Origin: Pelobates cultripes
Taxonomy: Eukaryota; Chordata; Amphibia; Anura; Pelobatidae
Length of the DNA stretch: 64,000 bases
NCBI GenBank assembly: GCA_933207985.1
Contig: OW240921.1
Span: 2,058,038-2,122,037 of the forward strand
Direction: 5' to 3'
In this document: in pieces, positions 44,227-55,429 of the stretch
Layout of the letters: the number at the start of each line of letters is the position of its first letter
How positions within the stretch are numbered: the first letter of the stretch is position 1
Notes under the pieces: generated by a model
Database searches by the model: none
Told to the model about the DNA's origin: nothing
Seen by the model: the letters and a program-made list of their open reading frames with translations, nothing else
Program-made: the position numbers and the translations under genes

Positions 44227-45295
44227 GGTAAATGTTCAGGGGTTGAACACTGTAGAAAAAAGAAAGAGGTTATATCATTCATTAACACAAGAAAATATTC
44301 AAATAGGTTTTTACAAGAAACACATTGGTTACAAAACATGCCTCAGAAATGGGGAGGAGATAGATTCCCTCTAATTAAATATGCATCTTTAAATAAAGAG
44401 AAAAGATGTATTGCAATAGTGTTCTCTAGAGAGATTGATGTTGTCATTAAATATCAGGAATCTGATGAAACGGCTAGATATCTAATTTTGGTGTGTGAAA
44501 TAGATAAGAATCCTTACACCTTGGTAAATATATATTTACTAAACGTGGACCCGATCTCAACGTTAGCCAAGATAATGATTAGGGTACAGAACATAATGAA
44601 AGGCACATTGATTATAGCCGGGGATTTTAACTATGTAATGGACCCCAAGTTGGATAAAATATCACAACGCAATCCAAAGAGTGATAACAGAACTAAAAAA
44701 CAATTTAAGAAATTGACGTCCCTCTGTAAAAGGTATGATCTATACGATGCCATAAATCTTATGGAAAGGGATTATACCCATATATCTAGATTCTGATTAT
44801 TAAAAAAAATTGTAATAAAAAAAAAAATTCTGGTCCGATCATAGTTTTATATTGATTGACATAGGGAAATCCCACAGATACCCAATGAACTCTTGGAGAT
44901 TAAAGGATAGGTTAATAAAAACCGACATAAACAAAAATGAGATATCTAATCTTTTCAAATTGTTTTATGAGGATAATAACCCTATTGAGACTTCACACAC
45001 TATAAATTGGTGGGCTCATAAGGCGATTATATAATTAAAATGGACCATATACAAAGGGAAAGAACAGGGAAAACCCTAACAGATTTACATATAGCTTACT
45101 ACAATCTCTCTAAATTGAATAAATTACAACCATCACATGAAAGAAAACTAAAACTAAATAATATACAAAATGTAATTAATACAAAAACAGAAGAAAAGGG
45201 GGGGCGGAGCTAACCGCGAGCGCGAATGGACGCTTGCTAGCAGAGCTCCGAAAGAGACTCAGGGCAATCCGCATCCATCGGGCACCTACCACAAC

Positions 45296-46405
45296 ATGGG
45301 ACACCCCAAACGCCTCTCCACTGCTCCTAACACGGCGGGCAAACACTCCGCGGCGAAAACCAGCAACCTTACCAAATTTTTCAAGGATCAGGGCGACCGG
45401 CGAAATGAGGCCGCAGGCTCCAATATGGCGCCGGACGACCCGGCGGAGCACTCCTCAGGGCCCTCCAGCCCGGCGGCATCAGACAGCATCTCTCTCACGT
45501 CGGACATTGATCGGGACAAAGATCTGAAAGCCCTACTCAGGAATCTCCCATCCAAGCAGGACCTGGCTGCTATGCTACAGAAACTTGAAGTGTCCTTTCA
45601 AAAGAAGATGGATGACATCTCCACAGAAGTAAAACAGGTCAGTGACAAGGTTAACTCCCTAGAAAACGAACATGACTGCACGTGCACACAACTACAAGCC
45701 CTGCAAAGTACAGTGACAGCTCATAACACACAAATGGCTGCTATGTACAGAGCACTAGACGACCTGGACAATAGAGGGCGCCGTAACAACCTAAGGGTTA
45801 AAGGCCTACCTGAGGCTGAGGGGGAAGACCTCCAATCCACACTGCAAGAGCTCTTTAACCTAATCCTCCAACGAGACACAACAATGCCCATCCTGCTAGA
45901 CAGAGCGCACAGAGCACTCAAACCCAGGGGCCCTGGGGGGGACTCCCCCAGAGATGTGATATGCAGACTGCACTATTACAGCATCAAAGAAGACATCTTA
46001 AGGAGCCTCCGCCGGACCTCCCAACCACTGCTGTACCATGGGCGACCAGTACAGATATACCCAGACCTCTCCTGGATGACTCTCCAAGCAAGACGGACCA
46101 TGAAGCCACTCACTGACCTCCTAAGATCCAGGAATATCCGCTACAGGTGGGGATTCCCCCTCGCCATTACAGCAACTCACAACGGGGTCACTGCCACCCT
46201 CTCAACAGCCGAAGACACACAAACATTTACCTCAGCCCTTGACCTGCCAGAAGTCCATATCCCTAACTGGTATGGACCATTACACCAGCCTCCGCAACAT
46301 AGTGCCCCACGACAGAGAGGACAAACCCCAGCGAAGAGGCGCTACAACGACCAAACCATTCACCAAGGGGGACACAGACCGAGAACAGGACCCCCCGCCC
46401 AATAA
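45296..46405 (+). CDS. L1-B ORF1: RNA-binding protein (Transposase_22 type)
   Basis: Product of 369 residues. Family role: binds L1 RNA as a trimer and acts as chaperone during target-primed reverse transcription. Visible parts: basic and serine-rich N-terminus (1-70); coiled-coil segment about 80-150 (LEVSFQKKMDDISTEVKQVS, then VNSLENEH); RRM-like core from about 155 (DLDNRGRRNNLRVKGLPEAE); the C-terminal domain with PRDVICRLHYYSIKEDIL and RNIRYRWGFPLAI, ending at VHIPNWYG; and a proline- and arginine-rich tail. The first in-frame ATG (45296, ACAACATGG) gives a length near the family norm of 340-370. It is intact. Similar but decayed motifs occur in L1-A ORF1. Confidence 0.93.
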   Translation: MGHPKRLSTAPNTAGKHSAAKTSNLTKFFKDQGDRRNEAAGSNMAPDDPAEHSSGPSSPAASDSISLTSDIDRDKDLKALLRNLPSKQDLAAMLQKLEVSFQKKMDDISTEVKQVSDKVNSLENEHDCTCTQLQALQSTVTAHNTQMAAMYRALDDLDNRGRRNNLRVKGLPEAEGEDLQSTLQELFNLILQRDTTMPILLDRAHRALKPRGPGGDSPRDVICRLHYYSIKEDILRSLRRTSQPLLYHGRPVQIYPDLSWMTLQARRTMKPLTDLLRSRNIRYRWGFPLAITATHNGVTATLSTAEDTQTFTSALDLPEVHIPNWYGPLHQPPQHSAPRQRGQTPAKRRYNDQTIHQGGHRPRTGPPAQ

Positions 46406-48125
46406 AGGACGCCCCATACCATCGCTATCGGACGCCACCTACCCCTTCAGAACCCAACCTGAGAACACAGACGACAAGAAACGGACCTCATTGCCGGATC
46501 TAACCTGGCCCAATTCGGATTACAAGCACAAACAAACCTCACACACCTCCCTGGACTCCCACAACCATGGGCCACTATAATAACTCACCCTACCCCGGAA
46601 GCCAAGATTCCCTCACACACTCTCTGCAAGAGAACCATCTTGACATTCCCAACGATGCAACAGACGAACCAGCTCCCCAACTCCGTAACAGAATCAGTGA
46701 TCCCACCGAACTCCACTTTTTCATCGTACTGCCTCTACTATGAATCCAGGACTTAACCTCAGCCGCGGTACGAACTCCTACACACGATCCCACAAACTCT
46801 AGGTACTCTGCATCCTGAACGGCAATGACTTGCCGGTGGGAAGTCCAGTAGAAGACCTACGGACGGGTATCAATCTTACTCCCCAGCTGGTTTACAATGT
46901 TTGAGTACATCTCGCCTCCCCTAACCCCCTACCCCTCCTTCACCCTCCTCACCTTCAGACACCCCTTCCCCTCCCAGCCCTCTCTATCCCCTCCCCCCAA
47001 CCTTCAATCCCTCCCGAGGCTTGACAGGCTTCTGGTATGTTTCTGGGTAGAGTTAAAATGAATTGCATTATGTCTGGAGGAACTATGATGACTGTTTTAT
47101 GAGTATGTTCCAAATGCTCTTTGTGCTGCTACCCTAACCATAATAACAGGCTGTGCTTCGACCCTTCCCGAGGCATGACGGACTTCTCGCGTGCTTCTGG
47201 GTGGAGTCGAACCGAACAGCATACCGAACTGCATGATGTCTGAAGGAACTATGATGACTGTTTTATGAGTATGTTCCAAATGTTCTTTGTGCTGCTACCC
47301 TAACCATAATAACAGGCTGTGCTTCGACCCTTCCCGAAGCATGACAGACTTCTCGCGTGCTTCTGGGTGGAGTCGAACCGAACAGCATACCGAACTGCAT
47401 GATGTCTGAAGGAACTATGATGACTGTTTTATGAGTATGTTCCAAATGTTCTTTATGCTGCTACCCTAACCATAATAACAGGCTGTGCTTCGGCCCTTCC
47501 CGAAGCATGACGGACTTCTCGCGTGCTCCTGGGTGGAGTCGAACCGAACAGCATACCGAACTGCATGATGTCTGAAGGAACTATGATGACTGTTTTATGA
47601 GTATGTTCCAAATGTCTTATGTGCTGATACCCTAACCACACTACTGTGCTGGAAATCCTAAGCCTTTGCAGAGTTGGAAGATGGCACTCGCGCACTAACT
47701 ATGACTCAGGTACCGGACCGGCCCTGATGAGCCACTCCGACCCTGGCCATTGAGCACCCCAGCGCCCACGCCCAATGCGTCCGATACGCACCGAATGGTC
47801 CCATAAACTATACATACCTCCTAGCCCGATTTACCAATCCAAATTACCATATAGCATACCATGGATTGCCCGTCTCTCCCTATGGAAAGACGCACCGATA
47901 CACCACCGAATCCCCCCCACACTGAACTAATTCGGTTACCCCACAATTAAGTGGAGAGTCACCTAAAGCCTTAGCGGTGCCGACTCAACTTCCCCTGGAC
48001 TTAATAGCCACCAAAGGGAAAGCCACCGTCAACCAAGGCTGACTGACTCCACATTTCAAAATACCCCAACTTCCAGCTCTGCAAGTATCAGAGCTGCTCT
48101 GTATATAGTTTCTTTTACTGTTATA
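46406..48125 (+). other. L1-B inter-ORF spacer, 1.7 kb
   Basis: Between ORF1 and ORF2 lie a pyrimidine-rich tract (about 46910-47010), the 166-bp array (47012-47645) and unique DNA. A 113-codon frame at 46239-46580 overlaps the ORF1 end in another frame and has no recognised domain. In mammalian L1 this spacer is well under 100 bp, so its size is notable; how ORF2 is translated or transcribed here is unknown. Confidence 0.75.
47012..47645 (+). repeat. 166-bp tandem array in the L1-B spacer, about 3.8 units
   Basis: Each unit contains CTTCCCGAGGCATGAC, GTCGAACCGAACAGCATACC, GGAACTATGATGACTGTTTT and CAGGCTGTGCTTCG. The same landmark recurs at exactly 166-bp steps. Units differ by few substitutions; the first is the most diverged. 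Confidence 0.95.
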
Positions 48126-51100
48126 TTGTTACTGTTTTTACCTCGTTCTGACTGCTACATACCCACTCAAGACCACCACAACATGACACCCCCCCCTGCA
48201 GCCAACATGGCCAACCTTACAATAGTCACCCTCAACGTCAGGGGCCTCAATTCTCCCATGAAAAGAGCGCTGACCCTCCGAGAGCTACGCAGCCTAAAGG
48301 CAGACGTAGCTTTCCTCCAAGAGACTCACCTTAAAATGGGCTCAACCATCACAATTCGTAACCGTCACTACCCCACAGGATACTATGGGTGCTATAAAGA
48401 GGCCAAGACTAGAGGGGTAGCCATCCTTATAGGCTCACATGTACCCTACACTCACATAAGCTACCATGAGGACCCCAACGGAAGGCTCCTCATAGTGAAA
48501 GGGAAGATAGGCAACACTGTGGTGACATTTGCCAACATGTATCTACCTAACGCCAAACAAGGCACGCACCTGTCGAAATACATTACCAAAATTGAAAAAC
48601 ACATGGAAGGTATCCTGATAATGGGAGGGGATCTAAACATGTCCCTGGACTCGAACCTAGACACCACATCCATGTCCACATCGTACAACGCCCATACCAG
48701 ACTCAGGATGACTCAATTACTAGACAAAGCCTGCCTATTTGATAGCTGGAGAATCACCCACCCACACACCAAGGATTACTCTTACTACTCCTCGGTAAAA
48801 CACACCTATTCTAGACTAGATATGCTCTTTCTCCACCACAGACACCTACACTTAATCCAGTCCAGTAACTACGGCCCCATCACCTGGTCGGACCACGCAC
48901 CTTTGTCACTGGTTGTTCAGATCCCCTCATTGACACCCAACCGCAACCAATGGAAACTGAATGACACCCTACTAAACGACCCAACCATCATTACATCACT
49001 CACTGACGCATTACAGCACTACTTCGAAGAAAATAAACCCACAGTCTCCCCCCCACCAATCATTTGGGAGGCCCACAAGGTGGTAATTAGAGGCCACATC
49101 ATAGCGCTAGCTTCCAAACTCAAAAAACAGAGAGAAGCGCAGACAGCTGACCTACTAGTGGACATACGCCAATTAGAACAAACCCACAAACAAACCATGT
49201 CCCTAGACACATACAAACAACTAGTGGACAAACGCACGACACTGCAAACACTTCTTAACTCCAAGGTCAAACGAACGCTGCTTCGCACCAAACACACCTA
49301 TTACACACAAGGAGGAAAATGCGGTAGGCTACTAGCGAAAGCTCTCCAACAAACCAACCAACGGACATACATCACCACGATCAAACAAAAAGATGGCACT
49401 CGCACGCACCTCCTTCCAAACATACTTAAGGAATTCCATACCTTTTACACAGGCCTGTACAACCTGAGACTAACCCCGCCCTCAGGTGAGGATGTAACCA
49501 ACTTCCTAGCCACGAGGATCACCCATACTATCCCCCCGAATATCAGACAAACCTTCGACAGCCCCCTGACACCTGAAGAATTCACGACAGTAGTTAAACG
49601 ACTCCCCTTAGGGAAAAGCCCAGGACCGGACGGCTTCACAGCTAAATACTATAAAGCGTTCGCCAGTGTCCTTAAAACTCCATTTGTAACCGCATTTAAC
49701 GCCCTTACATCCGGGCACAATCTCCCCACCGAATCCCTAGAAGCCCACATCACCCTCATACACAAACCGGGGAAAGACCCCGAAGAATGTGGGAGCTACC
49801 GCCCCATTTCTCTGATTAACGGGGACCTTAAGATTTTCACAAAGATCCTAGCCGAACGACTCCAACCGCTACTCAAGGGGCTAATCCACCCCGATCAATC
49901 CGGTTTTGTGCCCGGCCGCGAGGCTAAAAACAATACAACGAAATTGCTTAGCCTCATCTACGCCGCCAAATCGGCGCAAGCCCAAAGCCTCATACTTACC
50001 ATAGATGCCGAAAAGGCATTCGACAGGGTGGACTGGACTATGCTTAAACTGACATTACAAGCGCTAGGCTTCGGCCCAAACTGGAGCAAGTGGCTCTCAG
50101 CCATTTACTCCAAACCAGGAGCACGGATCAGGGTTAATGGCCAACTTTCGGACGTATTTCAAATAACAAACGGCACGAGACAAGGATGCCCCCTATCCCC
50201 CCTGTTATTTATTCTCACAATGGAACCATTTCTGCAGGGAATTAGGGATTGCCCCGATATAACAGGCCTCACAATAGCACGAAGTGAATTCAAGGTCACA
50301 GCATTTGCTGACGACCTTCTGTTCACAATCTCAAACCCGACGACTTCACTGACCCACCTCATGCAACAAATCGACCTATACCACCAAGTCTCCAACTACA
50401 AAATCAATGTTAGCAAAAGCGAGATACTCCCCCTTAACATATCCCACAACACCCGATCACTACTCCGCAACACATATCCATTCCAATGGCCCCCAGAGTC
50501 GGTCAAATACCTTGGAGTCCACCTCACTACCTCCCTAGACCGCACATACGACATCAATTTTCCCCCTCTCCTTGCCAAGATTGCGGCAGACCTTAAGGCC
50601 TGGAACAGGCCACAATTTGGATGGCTCTGCAGGACCCACATCCTCAAAATGAATGTACTCCCCAAACTTCTCTACCTGCTACAAACCCTCCCCATCAAAA
50701 TTCCTACCTCATTCTTTGCCCAAGCTAAGCGGACGTTTACAACATTCATATGGGCCGACAACCCCCCCAGACTCCGATATGACTGCCTCACCAAAAGTAA
50801 ACAGAGAGGGGGCCTAGGTCTCCCAGACCTGGAGGCTTACCACAAGGCTATCACACTTACACGAATTTACGAATGGGCACATCCCCACAACGACACACAA
50901 TGGGTAAAGATTGAAGCCAGCTTCTTCTCATCACCAATACACCTGGCACCCTGGCTAGGAAAAAAGCCCATCATCACAACACACAACTCAGAGTTACACC
51001 CAACAATCCCTCATACCCTACGTACCTGGCACAACATAAGGGGGGACCAACATATAGCTCCACACCCGTCCCCGCTCTACCCACTAACCGACAATCCAGC

Positions 51101-52004
51101 CTTCCTGCCAGGCTCTAACCCAATCGCTCTCCAAAGCTTTCCTAAACAAACCCACACACTCACCCTAGGAGATGTACGCAACGACAAAGGGATCATCCCA
51201 CTTGAGGACCTCACCACCAATGCCGAACCCTCTAGCATGCTTAGATTTAGATACGCGCAAATTACACACTTCCTACACTCGGACCCCATACTCCTCCAGG
51301 GACACAGAAATCCCACACCTTTCGAAATATTATGCTCCCACCACACATTACGTAAAGGACTAATCTCATCCTTCTACAAAACGATCCGCCACAGCCAAGA
51401 CGAAATCCTGCCAACCTACACCACACACTGGGACAAAGAACTGTCCACTCAAATACCGGCTAAAAATTGGCACAAAATCTTCCATAACATATTCCACACG
51501 TCCAAGAGCAATAGCACCCACGAAAGCAACTACAAGAGAGTTGCTAAATGGCACTACACGCCGACTCGCATCAACAGATTCTTCCCTAACACACCCAAAA
51601 CATGTTGGAGGTGCAAACAAACTGAGGGAACCTCAGGACACATCTGGTGGCTCTGCCCCGTAATCCAGGATTACTGGAGACAGATGGCCAACCTCATACG
51701 CACCATCACTGGCATACGCCTCCCCCACACCCCTGAAACCATGCTATTCCTATCATACCCCCAACCACTGACCAAGCACAATCGCATCCTACTCAACCAC
51801 CTCCTAACGGCTGCCAACGCTCTAATCCCCACAATGTGGAAACAGACTACAGCCCCAACTATCAGAGCCTGGATCGCCAGGGTTGACTCCATCAGAACAA
51901 TGGAGGAACTTTCCTACTCCTTCACTCTCAAATATGACGAATACCTCACTACATGGACCCCCTGGCTCCAATTCCTCCAAGGAAAGCAGGGACAAATTGC
52001 CTGA
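48126..52004 (+). CDS. L1-B ORF2: endonuclease-reverse transcriptase
   Basis: Up to 1292 residues. In-frame ATGs at 48126, 48183 and 48207; the endonuclease fold begins just after the third (LTIVTLNVRGLN), so 48183 or 48207 may be the true start. AP-like endonuclease (about 30-265): NVRGLN, FLQETH, GGDLN, SRLDMLF and WSDHAPLSL keep the catalytic N, E, D and H. Reverse transcriptase (about 480-800): [59 protein letters not shown] (first catalytic Asp), [13 protein letters not shown] and FADDLLF (catalytic Asp pair). C-terminal knuckle CWRCKQTEGTSGHIWWLC (C-x2-C-x8-H-x4-C) near 1165. It nicks A/T-rich target DNA and copies L1 RNA there. Intact, unlike L1-A and L1-C. Confidence 0.96.
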   Translation: MLLFLPRSDCYIPTQDHHNMTPPPAANMANLTIVTLNVRGLNSPMKRALTLRELRSLKADVAFLQETHLKMGSTITIRNRHYPTGYYGCYKEAKTRGVAILIGSHVPYTHISYHEDPNGRLLIVKGKIGNTVVTFANMYLPNAKQGTHLSKYITKIEKHMEGILIMGGDLNMSLDSNLDTTSMSTSYNAHTRLRMTQLLDKACLFDSWRITHPHTKDYSYYSSVKHTYSRLDMLFLHHRHLHLIQSSNYGPITWSDHAPLSLVVQIPSLTPNRNQWKLNDTLLNDPTIITSLTDALQHYFEENKPTVSPPPIIWEAHKVVIRGHIIALASKLKKQREAQTADLLVDIRQLEQTHKQTMSLDTYKQLVDKRTTLQTLLNSKVKRTLLRTKHTYYTQGGKCGRLLAKALQQTNQRTYITTIKQKDGTRTHLLPNILKEFHTFYTGLYNLRLTPPSGEDVTNFLATRITHTIPPNIRQTFDSPLTPEEFTTVVKRLPLGKSPGPDGFTAKYYKAFASVLKTPFVTAFNALTSGHNLPTESLEAHITLIHKPGKDPEECGSYRPISLINGDLKIFTKILAERLQPLLKGLIHPDQSGFVPGREAKNNTTKLLSLIYAAKSAQAQSLILTIDAEKAFDRVDWTMLKLTLQALGFGPNWSKWLSAIYSKPGARIRVNGQLSDVFQITNGTRQGCPLSPLLFILTMEPFLQGIRDCPDITGLTIARSEFKVTAFADDLLFTISNPTTSLTHLMQQIDLYHQVSNYKINVSKSEILPLNISHNTRSLLRNTYPFQWPPESVKYLGVHLTTSLDRTYDINFPPLLAKIAADLKAWNRPQFGWLCRTHILKMNVLPKLLYLLQTLPIKIPTSFFAQAKRTFTTFIWADNPPRLRYDCLTKSKQRGGLGLPDLEAYHKAITLTRIYEWAHPHNDTQWVKIEASFFSSPIHLAPWLGKKPIITTHNSELHPTIPHTLRTWHNIRGDQHIAPHPSPLYPLTDNPAFLPGSNPIALQSFPKQTHTLTLGDVRNDKGIIPLEDLTTNAEPSSMLRFRYAQITHFLHSDPILLQGHRNPTPFEILCSHHTLRKGLISSFYKTIRHSQDEILPTYTTHWDKELSTQIPAKNWHKIFHNIFHTSKSNSTHESNYKRVAKWHYTPTRINRFFPNTPKTCWRCKQTEGTSGHIWWLCPVIQDYWRQMANLIRTITGIRLPHTPETMLFLSYPQPLTKHNRILLNHLLTAANALIPTMWKQTTAPTIRAWIARVDSIRTMEELSYSFTLKYDEYLTTWTPWLQFLQGKQGQIA

Positions 52005-52469
52005 CACCACTTCCCCAGCTAGACCTAAACCCCTGTCTTCCCTCGCGCACAACCCACCCTCCAGGCTGATACGCCGTATAGACTATCCAAACTGCTAGGC
52101 ACCTGAACATGCCACCATCCAGTACCCTCACCCATGCACCATTGCTCTACTCTAGCCACAAGATAACAGTGTGCGCCTACACACAATGCCCGATGACCAG
52201 CTGGAGCACCATCCCACACCACGCACTCGTTATCAGGCAGTGTACTCTGGCATACCTCCCTTATTGCACTGCTAGGGTATAAGACTCCAAAGCCGTATGT
52301 AACCCACCTTATCACACCAAACCCCCCCCCCCTTGCAACACAAAAAGTGGGAACTTCTCTGTTCTCGCCCCAATATCAATAACGTTGAGACTCTTATGCC
52401 TGCAAAAGAACCTGTTGTTTTGTTAACTACACTGTGCTGCTGACATCATTGTAATGCTTTTAATACCTC
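52005..52469 (+). other. L1-B 3' untranslated region
   Basis: About 465 bp between the ORF2 stop and the poly(A) signal, C-rich in its first half with a C-run at 52321-52330. No open frame of interest. Confidence 0.8.
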
Positions 52470-52475
52470 AATAAA
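52470..52475 (+). terminator. Poly(A) signal of L1-B
   Basis: AATAAA about 10 bases before the A-tail (from 52483). The tail runs into the right-hand target duplication. Confidence 0.9.
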
Positions 52476-55429
52476 AAAGTTTAAAAAAAAAAAAACAGAA
52501 GAAAAAAATCAAAATAAATATAAATAAATTGAAATTAAACACTTACTATACGGGGAATCGTGCAAATAAAAACTTAACTAGGAAACTGCAAAATCAGAGA
52601 TCTAGAAACAGAGTAGAAAAACTTGAAGATGATCAAATGACCTATACTTCTCCCGAACAAATCGGACAAAATTTAACAAATTTTACCAGGAATTATATAA
52701 TTTAAATTTAAAACCAAAAAATATAGAAATACAAAAGTATTTAACTAATACAAAAATTAAGAAGATTTTAGAAGATCTTTTAATATTAAATCAAGCATTT
52801 TATTTAGAAGAAGTTGACAAGAAAATTATCAAATTAGAACTAAATAAAACCCCAGGACCTGATGGGTATACAAATTTATACTACAAAATGATGAAATCCA
52901 TACTGATTAAACTCCTTACAGATTTCTTTAATGAGTTTGCATTAAATAACAAAATTCCAAAAGAATTACTTCAATCGACAACTCTCCCTATTGTAAAACG
53001 AGGCAAAGATAATAGATATGTAGAAAACTACAGACCAATTTCACTAATTAATGTCAATGTCAAATTATATGCCTCAATTATTGCCGAAAGACTGAACAAT
53101 ATTATCCCAAAAATAATACATACAGACCAAACCGGTTTTGTACCAAGAAGGTCTACAACCAATAGTGCCAGAACAATTTTGGACATATTAGATCAATCAG
53201 GAAGGCTGCAGATTCCCCTGCTGATCCTGTCACTAGACGCAGAGAAGGCGTTTGACAGGGTCGACTTGGGATATATAATCAGCCTTTTGGAGGGATATGG
53301 GTTTAGGGGCATGATTTTAAATGACATTATGGCACTTTACTCGGCTCCATCTGCGAGGACCGTTGGAACTAATATCTGTGCAGAATGGTTCGAATTAAAG
53401 AATGACACAAGGCAGGGGTGCCCTTTGTCACCTCTGCTACATATATTGTCATTGGAACCATTAGCAATTAACATAAGGGATAATTGTAACATTAAGGGTT
53501 TTCATACCGCCATAAGAGAAATTAAAATGTCTCTATATGTGGATGATACTACAATTATATTGACATCTCCTGAACAATCTCTATCAGAATAAATTAAAGA
53601 AATCAATAAATATGCTTTGGTTTCAAATTATAAACTAAATACACTAAAATCCACGGCAATGTGTAGGAATATAGATAAACCGTTAGTGGAAAAATTGAGA
53701 ATGGAATATAAGTTTATTTGGACTAAAAAAGTAATAAATCATTTAGGAGTTCTAATTCCAGCTAGAGTGGAAAATACTAATGTAATGTAAATTAATGTAA
53801 TGGAATTGTTAAAATACACTAATAAAACACTGAAATCATGGAGAAATGTGCATACATGATGGTGGGGGAAAATTAATGTCGTAGATGCATATATAGTACG
53901 TAAATGGTCCTATTTATTTGCAATGATTCCTCTTAGAATTTCTAAAAGCTGGCTTGATATGATTCAAGCCAGTTTTTCATCTCATATCTGGAAAAATAAA
54001 AAGCCCAGGATCAGATTAAAGGTACTTTCTAAGAAGATAAAATAAGGTGGTTTAAACTTTCCTTACGCAAAACTTTTATATTATTCGAATGTAATCAAAC
54101 ATAGATATAAATTACAAGAGCAATATATGAATGTAGACCCCTGGTACATATTTGAAGCAGAAGCAACTAAAACAAGGAAGTTGGAGTATTATCTATGGTT
54201 AAATTGTGATAAGAAATATACAGAGGCCCTTACAGACACATCATTAATATTATATCAACTTCTACAAGTTTTGGGAGGAGATTAAAAAAGCTTTGGGAAT
54301 TGCTAAATACATACCAAAAACCTGTAAACTAACTGTACTAGAACAAAATATGAAAGATTTATCATTAAAGAATTGGCCAAATAAAGATACAATCTCCATT
54401 TCACAAATAATGAAAGATGATAAGATCATTTTATTCCAAGAAATGGTGAAAAATTTTCAGGTCCCAAACAGGGAAATCTTCACATACTTAATAATAAAAA
54501 ACTTTCTAGATATTAATATTTTAAAATCTTCATTTCAGTCAGCAAGTCTTATGGAAAATTTATTTAGCAACAATTATGTTAATAAAGTAATCTCTAAAGC
54601 AAATCTCCTTCTAGACTTACTTTATGATAGCCCAACGAAAATAATAAATTCCTGGGAGCAAGATCTAGAATTAACTATAACAATGGAAGAATGGTGTTCC
54701 TCTTTGTCACATATTTCTAAAAATATACATTGTTTGAATTTGACAGAGTGCCACTTTAAAGTTATAAATAAATGGTATTTAACACCAAAAAGTTAGCCAA
54801 AATGTACCAGAATTGCGACCCTACATGCTGGAGATGTGGCAATAATTTAGGTTCATATATTCACATATGGTGGTCTTGCCCATGTGTTAATGTAATTTGG
54901 TCTTTATTTTGGTTTGACAGGTATTAAATTAACATTTTCCCCTCCAGTTGCACTATTACATGTAAACTGGAATTTAAAATAACGAAATGATATTTGAATT
55001 GCTGTCCACTGTTTCATAGCTATGAAAATTATAATAGCTAGAAATTGGAGGTCATCCTTACCTTTTCAGAAACAACATATACTTTCTCAAATTAAAATAC
55101 AATGCAATATGGAAAAATCGCTTACGAATAATCATATTTCTCAAATAAAAAAAATGCTATGTATGAAAATTGGTTAAACAAATTGTCAACTTTGTAAGAT
55201 CTACCCTGAACATGAAGTTAAAAGTTATTTTTTATTCTGAATTTGTAAAAGATTTATCCTTGGAACTCCCCGGTATGAATGTAGTACATTTATATGTAAT
55301 GTGGATCATTATGTATTTGTGTTTGAATGATTGAATATTTGATTGTAAATTTGTATAAATTGTATTTGTTAAATAATTTAAATAAAGAAATATTGAAATA
55401 AAAAATAAAAATAAAGGACAAGGAGACCC

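Larger units (their letters stand above)
45198..52490 (+). mobile_element. L1-B: complete, apparently intact L1 retrotransposon
   Basis: A perfect 15-bp duplication AAAAACAGAAGAAAA lies at 45183-45197 and 52491-52505. The element opens with a G-run (GGGGGGGCGGAGC), as full-length L1s often do. It has ORF1, a long spacer, ORF2, a 3' UTR, AATAAA (52470) and an A-tail. Its GC-rich, C-biased plus strand contrasts sharply with the AT-rich L1-A around it. The A-rich duplication fits the TTTT/AA cut of L1 endonuclease. No stop or frameshift was found in either ORF, so it is recent and may be mobile. The 5' UTR is only about 98 bp, unusually short. Confidence 0.95.
43488..55197 (+). pseudogene. L1-A ORF2 (endonuclease, RT, zinc-knuckle), split by L2 and L1-B
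   Basis: Starts ATG at 43488 (MSVN), is cut after five codons by the L2 insertion, and resumes VQGLNTVEKRKRL at 44234. Endonuclease blocks: YTLVNIYLL, IIAGDFNYVMD, then a broken RLD/SDH region near 44790-44850. L1-B splits the linker at 45197. RT blocks after 52506: [64 protein letters not shown] and SLYVDDTTI (YVDD in place of the usual FADD/YADD). C-terminal knuckle at 54815-54880 (CWRCGNNLGSYIHIWWSC). Ends NWLNKLSTL at 55197. Numerous stops and frameshifts; dead. Confidence 0.88.
37706..55412 (+). mobile_element. L1-A: old L1 retrotransposon, near full length, containing five nested insertions
   Basis: A 17-bp duplication beginning AAAGGACAA (16 of 17 identical) flanks it at 37689-37705 and 55413-55429. 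Order: 5' UTR (37706-38368), ORF1 (38369-41256), repeat-bearing inter-ORF spacer (41257-43487), ORF2 (43488-55197), 3' UTR with A-rich tail. Nested in it are a solo LTR (38680-40646) holding a hAT, a second LTR (41727-42733), an L2 fragment (43500-44226) and L1-B (45198-52490). Without insertions it is roughly 6.7 kb. AT-rich and full of stops. Confidence 0.9.
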
